DNA of 64,000 bases. It comes from GWE2-40-63 sp041664345 (GTDB lineage: Bacteria > Bacteroidota > Bacteroidia > Bacteroidales > SZUA-534). Under the pieces are notes generated by a model. That model had not been told where the DNA came from. It searched no databases and worked only from the letters and a program-made list of their open reading frames with translations. The stretch is from the NCBI GenBank assembly GCA_041664345.1, contig JBAYKX010000024.1, forward strand, positions 1 to 64,000. Reading direction: 5' to 3'. The translations under genes and the position numbers were made by a program. Positions 18,221-28,400 of the stretch are shown piece by piece; within the stretch, counting starts at the first letter, position 1; the number at the start of each line of letters is the position of its first letter.

Positions 18221-18381
18221 TAATTACCAGTAATTAAGAATATTATCACTTTTTTCTGATTCAAAGACACGTTTCTCCTAGAGCTTCTTAATTAATAAAG
18301 CTCATTAAAAAAAATCCACTTCAAAGAAATTGCATGGTCAGTTAATATAAAATCACTTATTAAAAGAAAGATGGGATTCCA

Positions 18382-19089
18382 TCAATCAAATAGTTTCTCA
18401 AGCCCAATACCCAATGAAACAGCTATATTTTGACTATTCATGGATGGTTTTCCTTCCACATTATTTACATCGGAGAACCCGTATCGATACTTTATTTCCA
18501 GAGTTATCCCAACGGGTTCCATATCAATATCAAAACCAACACCAGCTTGAATTCCATAATCAACATAAGAAAATCTATCCGTTACATCAACTGCCGAGTT
18601 AAAGTCATATACAAAACCTTCTGTTGGCTCATATTCACGGGTACTATTTAAAGTCGCTTTAGTAATAAAATCAATGGAAGGTCCGGTGAAAATCCGGAAT
18701 ACGGAACCATTTCCTACCGACATATTAAGATGCACCAAAACGGGAACTTCAATCACACTCAATGAAATATCGTGTTGCTTATATTTAATAGATGAAGTAC
18801 CATTCCAAAAAAGGGGCGATTGCGGATCATATAAATTATAAGCATCAAATTTGTTTGCCCCTTTTAATGCATAAGCTGGTTCAACTGAAACACCCAATTC
18901 ATCAGACAGGTTATATTGGAAATAACCGCCAACAGAATAACCCGGTCTAAAACCATACATACCATCATCGGTACTTGAAAATGTACTGGCTAAAAAACTG
19001 CCTTTTACACCATATTTCATTTCTTGAGCATTAAGCACCATGGCACTAAACAAGAACAAGACACTTGTAAAAATAGTAGATTTTTTCAT
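18382..19089 (-). CDS. Outer membrane beta-barrel protein (PorT-like)
   Basis: 235 residues from the ATG at 19089, preferred over the ATG four codons upstream because it begins directly with a signal peptide (MKKSTIFTSVLFLFSAMVLNAQ). The rest alternates aromatic and polar residues in strands separated by turns: GYSVGGYFQYNLSDELGVSVEPAYALKG, GVGFDIDMEPVGITLEIKYRYGFSDV, the pattern of the eight-stranded outer-membrane barrels (OMP_b-brl_2/PorT-like) very common in Bacteroidota. Specific function unknown. Monocistronic, divergent from the large surface operon that starts at 19358. Confidence 0.85.
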   Translation of the reverse strand: MKKSTIFTSVLFLFSAMVLNAQEMKYGVKGSFLASTFSSTDDGMYGFRPGYSVGGYFQYNLSDELGVSVEPAYALKGANKFDAYNLYDPQSPLFWNGTSSIKYKQHDISLSVIEVPVLVHLNMSVGNGSVFRIFTGPSIDFITKATLNSTREYEPTEGFVYDFNSAVDVTDRFSYVDYGIQAGVGFDIDMEPVGITLEIKYRYGFSDVNNVEGKPSMNSQNIAVSLGIGLEKLFD

Positions 19090-19291
19090 GTTGGGTAGCA
19101 ATTAATTAATAATCGAAATTCAACAAACAAAATAAAAGTAAAATTCAATACGAAGCAATTTTTTTTATTGATATAAAAATTTATAGTTGAATCAAAAAAA
19201 ATAAAATACTTATATGTCTTTAAATAGCAAGACTTTAACTGATTTAGATAAATTATATCTTTTCTGAATATTTTTTTTCTTTATATAGTAC

Positions 19292-19323
19292 TTGACTTGT
19301 ATGTAAAAAAAAACATAAATTTG
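19292..19323 (+). promoter_or_regulatory. Candidate promoter of the GxGY-repeat operon
   Basis: TTG at 19292-19294, 21 bases, then TAAATTTG at 19316-19323, an exact TAnnTTTG, 34 bases before the start codon. This is the form expected for the housekeeping sigma factor of Bacteroidota. Confidence 0.5.
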
Positions 19324-19357
19324 ATCCTTTATTTAGTTAATCCTAAATTCTAAACTT

Positions 19358-22300
19358 ATGAAGAAAATTCTCTTTTCCGGGTTTTTAATAGCCCTTATGC
19401 TGGTATTCTCATGCACCAAAGATGAGTTTACTGAAGAAGATGCAACCCAAGCTCAAAAAGACATGATCAGTTATCAGGATTCCCTTATTAACTTAAGAGA
19501 CTCATTGAATCGTATTGGAGGAATTATTCAATACAGCGTGAGCGTCATTCCTGTAAGTGGTGGCACTGGCTTTGTTGGTGGAGCAAATTTAAAATCTGGT
19601 AATTCCATTAAAAGTCTTGCCGGAGCAGTGGTCTCAGTTTCACAGCATGGCGAATTATTGATTGATACCACCAATGAAAGTGGCATCGCAGTTTTCTATA
19701 ATTTAAGAGTTGGAACTGTAAATGTTAGTGTTCGGGCGGTGGATTACACCAAAGTCAATTTTATTGCTGAAATTACTCCGGAAGACGATCCAGACGTAAG
19801 CAACTACTATGATGTATTGCGCCAAGCGGCAACTATGGTTCCTGTATTTTCGCTTACCGAAGGTACTTCGAATATTTCAGGAAGGCTAACTTACGAAACC
19901 GACCTTACGAATACTACCCCTGAAATTGCCAGCGGAATTAAAGTTATTGCTATGGTTGATGTGGACAATTCCAACTTTAAAAATAATTACTTTAATGATT
20001 TGTGGACTGTTGATTTTGATAAATATCAAGCTAAAATTGTTCAAATAGCTTATACTGAATTGGTAGCTGATACAATTACTGATACCGATGGTTACTATTC
20101 CATTGATATGCCATCAGCATCGGATGGATTACCCATTAAGTTGGAAATTTCGGATAAAGCTGTTGATCAACAATTACTAATGAATACGGTCAATGGCCAG
20201 ACAGTTCATGGGGTACAAACCATTCGTACTATCTTTTCTTCCGATTTAACCTCATCCACTGCAAGTACTGTTGATGTTGTTCCCTCAGCCTATGTAACTT
20301 TTGGTGCACCCACCGGAACCTTAACCCAACAACCCATAACAAAAGCTCAGGCTTATGCAGTTATTGGGGAATCAGGAATTTCATCCATTATTGTTATCAA
20401 TCAGGGTAGCGGGTACACCCAACCTCCAATTATTACTATAACTGGTGATGGCGAAGGCGCTGAAGCAATTGCATATCTGTCAAATGGAAAGGTAACAAAT
20501 GTTCAGATTACTAAACCTGGTAAAGGATATACCTATGCCAATGTTTCAGCAGTTGATAAAATTGGAACTGATGCAGATGCAACTCCTGTTATTACTTATG
20601 AAATAGAATCCTTTACTCTTACCGATCAAGGTTCAGGATATGAGTCAGTTCCAAATATTTCGGTAGTATCAACCCAAGGTTCAGGAGCAAGTGGCGAAGC
20701 TATCATGTCGGGATATGTTTCAAAAATTACGGTATCCAATGCGGGTAATAATTATGTATGTCCTCCAGCAGTTGTTATCGATGGAAGTATGGGTACCGAT
20801 GCAATAGCCACGGCTGTAATGACAACTTATAATACCATACATTCCATAGTATTATCCGATTACTTTATCGAGAATAATTTTTATGAAACTACCCCTGAGG
20901 TATTAATTGAAACATCCAGTTACGGTAGTGGAGCTACTGCACTGGCACAACTTTCAAATGCTGGCGTACTTAGTACCATCAATTTAAGCAATGCCGGGCT
21001 TGGCTATACTCAAGCACCATCGGTATTAATTGTTGGTGGGGGTGGAACAGGAGCTATTGCTTATGCCACGCTAAATGGTGATGGCAGTATCAATGTAGAG
21101 GTTTTAGAAGGTGGAAAAGGATATACTTCAAATCCTACCGTACAAATTTCAGCGCCACCAACTGGAGGTACACTTGCTGTAGGAACAGCTGTCAGAGCAT
21201 TCCCTATCGAAAATATGGTAATTACCAACGCTGGTTCGGGGTACGATATAATATATAGCGATGGCAACGTTGATGATTACACCAACGAACCCGATATTTA
21301 TATTGATGGCACTTATATTAGTACCGATGCCTATGTAACCGTAAAACCCAATATGAAGGTTGAAAGTGTTACTGTAAATACCGCTGGTACCGACTACCAA
21401 GGAGTTCCAACAGTTACCTTCGTTCCTAAATGTGGGTTCGGTTCAGGAGCATCGGCTACTGCTGAAGTACTCTATTCTATAAAACGAATCGATGTAATAA
21501 CTCCAGGTTCGGGCTATACCTACGATGCCACTGTTACAGTTACGGTTATAACTCCAACGGAAGGATGTTTAACTCAGGCTAAAGCTTACGCCACAAAAGG
21601 GAATGGAGTTTTAAGTTCCTTTATTTTGAATGAATCGGGCGATAATTATTTAGCACCGCCACATATCTACTTAAATAATAATGTTGGCACACCAGATATT
21701 GACGCCGAAATTGAAGCGCTGTTGTCAAATGGTAAAATAACAGGATTTACAATAACTAATCCGGGTAAAGGCTATGAATTTGGAAGTCCTGGAAGTTTTT
21801 GGTTTGATATTACCACTCATACCGATATAGCTACATTCAGCTCAGATGCTTATCCACAATCCGGTAAAATTTCATTTGTTACCATCTCGAATCCGGGTGC
21901 TGGGTATGCTACAGAACCTATGGTACGATTCATTCGAGTCGATCTATCTGGTAATCCGGTAGTAAGTGGATCGTTTACCGATGCTGAAGCAACTGCAGTA
22001 ATTTCAGATGGGCGGGTAGTTGCAATCAACATAACCAATCCGGGAACTGGCTATTATTACGAGCCAATCATTGAGATATTCATTCCTGACTATTTAGAAA
22101 TAGCCAAAGGAACTCTTTATATTAACAATGATGGGTACATTACTGGTGTTAATATTACCAATAATGGGATGGGTTATTCCGAAGTACCGTCGGTAACTTT
22201 TACAGCTTCAGTAACTGGAATGGGTTCCGATGCTACAGGAACTGCTGTTATTGAAGATGGTGAAGTGGTTGATGTGGTAATGACCAATAATGGTTCTGGT

Positions 22301-22447
22301 TATTTAGGAAAAAACACACCAAGTACCAAGAAAGGTGTTTCTTTTATGCCTTCGGGTGCAGCTTTGAGTACTTTTTATGTGTATGCAGGCAAATCGTACA
22401 TCAAAGATGTTTATTTAGGTACTGGAAAACGGACCATTGAATATTAA
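19358..22447 (+). CDS. Lipoprotein of tandem GxGY beta repeats
   Basis: 1029 residues. A lipoprotein signal (lipobox VFSC, Cys19) is followed by a short predicted coiled coil (about 25-52, QAQKDMISYQDSLINLRDSL), two carboxypeptidase-regulatory-like segments (about 78-135 and 165-280) and then, from about 335 to 990, some 15 degenerate units. Each carries a strand pair, a turn of the form N-x-G-x-G-Y and a PP-x-(I/V)-x-I strand, for example INQGSGYTQPPIITI, ITNPGKGY and ITNNGMGYSEVPSVTF. Units alternate with GSGA-A-A-A-stretches. This looks like an extended beta fibre or solenoid. No enzyme motif seen. It is followed after 36 bases by the 2539-residue T9SS protein, so the two are probably co-transcribed. 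Function unknown. Confidence 0.85.
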   Translation: MKKILFSGFLIALMLVFSCTKDEFTEEDATQAQKDMISYQDSLINLRDSLNRIGGIIQYSVSVIPVSGGTGFVGGANLKSGNSIKSLAGAVVSVSQHGELLIDTTNESGIAVFYNLRVGTVNVSVRAVDYTKVNFIAEITPEDDPDVSNYYDVLRQAATMVPVFSLTEGTSNISGRLTYETDLTNTTPEIASGIKVIAMVDVDNSNFKNNYFNDLWTVDFDKYQAKIVQIAYTELVADTITDTDGYYSIDMPSASDGLPIKLEISDKAVDQQLLMNTVNGQTVHGVQTIRTIFSSDLTSSTASTVDVVPSAYVTFGAPTGTLTQQPITKAQAYAVIGESGISSIIVINQGSGYTQPPIITITGDGEGAEAIAYLSNGKVTNVQITKPGKGYTYANVSAVDKIGTDADATPVITYEIESFTLTDQGSGYESVPNISVVSTQGSGASGEAIMSGYVSKITVSNAGNNYVCPPAVVIDGSMGTDAIATAVMTTYNTIHSIVLSDYFIENNFYETTPEVLIETSSYGSGATALAQLSNAGVLSTINLSNAGLGYTQAPSVLIVGGGGTGAIAYATLNGDGSINVEVLEGGKGYTSNPTVQISAPPTGGTLAVGTAVRAFPIENMVITNAGSGYDIIYSDGNVDDYTNEPDIYIDGTYISTDAYVTVKPNMKVESVTVNTAGTDYQGVPTVTFVPKCGFGSGASATAEVLYSIKRIDVITPGSGYTYDATVTVTVITPTEGCLTQAKAYATKGNGVLSSFILNESGDNYLAPPHIYLNNNVGTPDIDAEIEALLSNGKITGFTITNPGKGYEFGSPGSFWFDITTHTDIATFSSDAYPQSGKISFVTISNPGAGYATEPMVRFIRVDLSGNPVVSGSFTDAEATAVISDGRVVAINITNPGTGYYYEPIIEIFIPDYLEIAKGTLYINNDGYITGVNITNNGMGYSEVPSVTFTASVTGMGSDATGTAVIEDGEVVDVVMTNNGSGYLGKNTPSTKKGVSFMPSGAALSTFYVYAGKSYIKDVYLGTGKRTIEY

Positions 22448-22483
22448 TCAAAACCCTTGAATTGTAACTTAAACATTTGAAAT

Positions 22484-25400
22484 ATGAAAAAGATAATCTT
22501 TTTAATATTAATAGTCGGACAAATCCTGTTAAGCAATGCTCAGGACAAGGTCTATATCAACGCGAATTTTAGCGCTGTCCCACCTACCGGATGGTCAGTT
22601 CTGGACGATCAGGGAGGTTCAACAACAACCAACAACTGGGCACATTCTGCTTACCCTATAGTTTATAGCGATGTGGTTGCACAAGATGAATGGATAAAAT
22701 CTCCCACCATATCATTAACGGGCACCTTTGGGTATAGAGTAAGTTTTAATTATATGGCTTCAGCCTATGATGCAAATGAAAATCTATACTTAATAGTTTC
22801 CACCGATAACGGGGCAACATGGTCAACCGATTATCCTGCCGATAATATTTGGGATAAAAATTCATATTATGGAGGTCCTTCTGAGTATTGGCTCAATTCA
22901 GGTTATATCGATTTGTCTTCTTATGCTGCCGGAGGTAATGTTGACATTAAAATCGGGTTAGTGTATCAAACCGACGGCTCTGTTGCCGATGGTTATTTTG
23001 CCCTTGACAATGTTTTGGTTGAAGAAGACAATGGCGGTGGATATGCTCAATTGGCAATATACCGTTTTGAAAATGGCATAACTGGTTCTCCTGCCTGGAC
23101 AAAAACAAATGGAGCAGGTTCTACCCAACACTTTATTGATTATAATGTTGCTAAAGTAGAAGACGACCTTGCTTTAAATCAAGACGAATGGTTAATTACC
23201 AACGATATCGTTATTGATGATAATGCCCTGACTGCTGTAACTGTGTCCATCGATTGGTTTGCATATAACAATACAGCCGGAAATGGTGCATACATATATT
23301 ATTCCACCGATAACGGTGCAAACTATTATTCATGGGATGATATTAGTGCAAGTAGTGCAAATAGCACAACTACTAACCAAATTGTTAATTATAGCACCAA
23401 TGTAAACAATTTTAAAGGTGAAACAGTCCGGTTTGCTATCCGTTTCATCAGTAACGGAGTTGCCGATTTTTTCATCAACCGTTTTGTTGTTGATCAAATA
23501 TTTAATAGTGGAAGCGTGAATGCTGATGCTCAAATAACTTTACAACCTTATGAAACAGTACTCTATCCGACGAATGTAAAATATAATGGTGATTTTAAAG
23601 AAGGATTTTGGCAGGTTGAACCCGAAAATTGGGCAACATCAGGAACCAATACCGGTGTTGATTGGTACCGGGCTGGTTGGATAAGTAATCACGACTATTC
23701 GGCTCAAATTGATACGGTAGGAGCCAATGAAGCTACTATGAACGAGACACTTACCTCAGAATCTATTACCGTCAGCTATCCTTCAGTTGGAGCAAGTTAC
23801 CTTCTGTCGTTCGATTGGCGTACCGAAACTAATTTGAATGCAGGCACCAATACCGATCCACTGATGGGAGGAAGTGTTGATTACGATTTTGCCGACATCA
23901 AAATGGAGATCCGCACCAATGGAGGGGCTTGGACCCAAATCTGGCAGGAAGACGATCAAGCAGTTCTCGATGCCACCACACTAACCACATCAGATGGTTA
24001 TCACAATTCATGGAGTGGTTTCCAAGACTATCTGGATAATCCGGGTTTATGGTTTACCGCAGTGATCGATTTGAACTCCTACATTACACCTACAACCACC
24101 AGCTTGGAAATCCGTGTTAACTATACCGGCGATGGAATGTATGGGGGATATTTTAATATAGATAACCTTTATGTAATGCAAACCCAAAACCCCGAGTTTG
24201 ATTTTGAAGCTGCTGAGCCCTTCTCTGTTTCCAGTAGTTTTTTAGCAAATTATGATAGAATCCCAATTACCCAAATCACCAATCCTTATCAATTAGGAGC
24301 TGTGATTACAAACAACGGGGTGGCTTCGTTTAGCAACAACAATTTATTTGCGTATGTTAACGAGAATTATGCGGGTGAAGAAACCTTTGGATACCGTGTT
24401 TTAACATCGGCACTCCTTCCTGCAAATACCACCAATTACATTACCGTGGATAATTTATCATCAACCTTTACCGGGGGGATGAATTTTACAGAAGGTTTAC
24501 ACTATAACCTAAGGTACGCCGTTTCGGACTTAAACGGAAATGCTTTCAATGAAAGTTTAAGCTTTGATGTTACCTCTACCGAATTCCGCAAACATACTGG
24601 TGGTGCCGATGGATATGACATTACTACTGATTATGTAACCGGAGGAATTGGAACTTTGTTCGAATTCAAAAATGCCGATGTTATTGATCAGATATCTGTT
24701 CTTTTGGGTGATGTGCCTAATACCTCCGATTTTAACCTTTCGGTGATTAAAGTAGCATCACCATCGGCAACCACGGGGACATTGATCTATAATTCACCGA
24801 TGGCTCGGATGGTTAATGACTATTCTACTTACTATTTTAACGATGATTTGAACATTACTGAAGGTTATTACATCTTTATGTTCAACCAGTTGGATGACTA
24901 TAATTTAAATATAGCATACGATGATGACACCTATACCGATGGTGTTGTTTACCGTGGCAATGCTTCAAACATTTATACAAATACCAGTGAAGTTGCTGAA
25001 CTGATGGTAAGTGTTTTGGTAAAACAAAACGAATTGCCAGAGATTGCAACATCACTTACCAACGATGAAAAAGTGTTATTTGCAGATGAAGCGGTGGAAT
25101 TGATTTTTGCCGCTACCGATGCCAATGGGGATGTACTGACATGGACCTTGGATGCAGCTACACCCGCTTGGCTCACCGATTGGATTGTGTTTACCTATAA
25201 TGGTGATGGCACAGTTACCCTATCTGGCACACCCACAACCAGCCATCTTGGTACTAGCAGTATTCTTATTTCAGTTAACGATGGGCGTGGAGGAACCGAC
25301 AATTATTCATTCACTTTAAAAGTTTCCTCGCAAATAGCCGCCTTTACTCCTGATTATACTGAATTGTTTGATGGAACTGGTGGTACCGTTCCAGTAAACT

Positions 25401-28400
25401 GGGTAACTTTAAATGATCAATTGGAAACAGGTTCCGATTATCATTGGAATTTATACTCCAACAGGATGAATATCTTTGGCGATGATAATGAAGATCAGGA
25501 CGAATGGATTATTTCACCTCCAATTTCATTAGTTAACCAAGCTAAGAGCCTGGATTCTTCCTATAGGTTGGAATTTGATTGGGAAGTTTACAATTTCAGT
25601 TATTTCTGTTTAGGATTACCTGGGGTTTTAGGTTCCGCAGGAAATGGCGGTTATAACTATGCCGATGTTACCTTGATGGTTTCAACCGATAATGGCTTAA
25701 CATGGTCGGCCCCTATCTGGAAAGAAGACAATCCGGATTTGGTGGCTCCTGTTACTGAAGGTATCAGTGGTGGTGAAAAGTGGGGTTATAACAACAATAC
25801 CACATATACCTCCAAGTTAGATTTATCAGCCTATGTAGGTGAAACGGTTTTGTTTGCCTTTAGGTATCAGGGAAAGTCGGCTGATTACTGGCAAAACAGT
25901 TTCGCAATTAACAACTTCAAAGTATTGCGGAATAACCAAGTCGATATATCTGTAATCGCTTTCCGTGATTATTATTATTTACCTGAACGGCAAGTGGATC
26001 AAACAAATGGGGTGAAATTCTATGCCTACATCATTAACCAAGGGATTACAGTTCCCGATGGAGCTACCTATACTTTAAAGCTTCCTGAAGTGGGTTACGA
26101 AGAAACCTTTGATTTGAATGCAGCTTTCTTTGCAACGGGTGACACCCAGATGGTAGAATATACTTTCTTCCCACAGGCAAACGTTAATCAATGGTACTAT
26201 TTTACTGCCTCAGTAGTTGTTGATAACAATGCTACCAGTGGGATGACCAGCCATCAGGAAGAAATCTATATTCATCCGTATCTAATGAACTTGGAATATT
26301 CTACAAATGTTGAAGAACGTTCATTTGGATATTACGACGGTTTGGGAGTTGGTTATGAATTGATAAATGCTGATCATCTTTACCGGATTTATGGTTATTT
26401 TGGACCATCCACTATCTATGGGACCCCAATCTCAGTATCAATTATAAAAGTGAATGATTTTGGTGATACATCCGGTGAATTGATTGCTACCATTGACGAT
26501 AGCGGAGGTTCACCCTTGTATGTTTATGGTTCAGGTGGTTATTCTTTTTACCCTTCAAATGATCAGGACTTTAACGACAATTTGTATTTAGAAGCAGGAA
26601 AGTACATTGTAATGTTCAATCAATTGGACGACAATTATCCGTTGTACATCTACAAAACTAACACTACTTACTATTTTAATAAATACTATCGGGGTAATTT
26701 CTCTGAGATTTATCAAGATGACTATGACCAGGGATACCTCTACACGAATCTTTATTTTGATTCCAACGATGCCCCTGGATTTGTAGATGAAAATGATAAT
26801 TCAATTTCCACCTACTCAGCAGAAGTCTTACTAGGGGAATCGGAAACCTTTGCCATTTATGCCAATGACAACGATGAGTTTGATCTATTGGGTTTTGAGC
26901 AAGTAACCTATCCTTCCTTCTTGGCACCTTCTTGGTTAAGCTTCACTTATTCCGGTGATACCGCATTTATGACCATAGCAAATACCGCTTCTGTGGGTAC
27001 CTATCCAGCTCAGCTAATGGTTGGCGATGGTGTTGATACAACAACACTTTCAATAACTATTAAAATTAATGGCCCTCAAAACATGGCCGATGTATTCTAC
27101 GAACCATTCAACGGCTGGAGTGAGAACTATCCAAAAATCACTACGGCTAATAATGCTTGGACCCTCAAAAAAGGGACTAACAGTGAATCAACCAGCGATT
27201 GGTGGTATTATAGTAATGATACTAGAATCAACAATGACAATTCAAATTATCAAAATGAGTGGTTGATTAGTCCGTATGTCCATTTTACAGCTCCTTCAAG
27301 CGATACCACGTATTGGTTGAACTTCAATTGGTATATTGAAGATGTATCAAGTATGCTAGGCGGTACTAAGGATGTAATTGGTTCCGGTGATGAGTTCAAC
27401 GATTTCAATTACGCCGATTTGCGTGTGAAAATTTCGACCGATGGTGGAAATACCTGGACATTGTTATGGCAAGAAGATGATGAAGCTTTAGTAGAAGCTG
27501 CAAATCCTGACATAATTTATCCTTACAGCAGTAACTACTATAACAACAAGAATTTCTCAAAAATTAACATCACCTCTTATGCCGGGCAACCTCTATTATT
27601 CGGTTTCCAATATGAGGGAATGGGAGCTTGCGGTGTTGGTCTTGACGGAATAGAAGTTGAACGTGTCGATCCGTATGTTGATTTGGAAATTACCCGTTAC
27701 GATGTACTTCCATACTACATACCTATGAAACAAGTGAAGGATTTTGATGTGAAGTTTACCGTCACCAATTGGGGAACTACTTCAAGTGATGCTACTACCA
27801 TTGCAGCACAGGTTACTAACTCAGGCGGTGACCTTAACCCTGCCTATGAAGAAACCATGCAAATGGCTCCTTTGGCTGGAGGCGCTTCCATTGAATATTC
27901 CTTCCCTGTTGCACATGCCACTTATGGACAGAACAATTGGAATTATAACTTTTATTTCGACATTTATTCACCGTATAATATAAGTAATTCCTATTCTACG
28001 ATTGTGAGTACCGATACTTATGGATACGACCACGGTTCTGTCAATGGATATATAAGCAGCGAAGCAGGGAAAGGTCTGGGCCAGGTGTTCCATATTTATG
28101 AAGAAGATCTAATGACCCGAGTGTATTTATATTGCAATACAAATTACAATTATCTGGTTGTCAATATAGTAAAATTGGATAGTGCCAATGCCATTTCTGG
28201 CGATTTAGTTTATTCTTCGAGTCCTCAATATTACTATTATAACTGGCAGTACCTTGATATTGAAGATGTAACCCTGGAACCTGGCTACTATGCTATTTTT
28301 GTGAACGACAGCGAGGAAAATGAAACCTTCCAGATTGGGTACAATTCTTATTCAGGAGTTAATGCTGGAACCTACATCAAGGGGGATGCATCGGGTTTCG

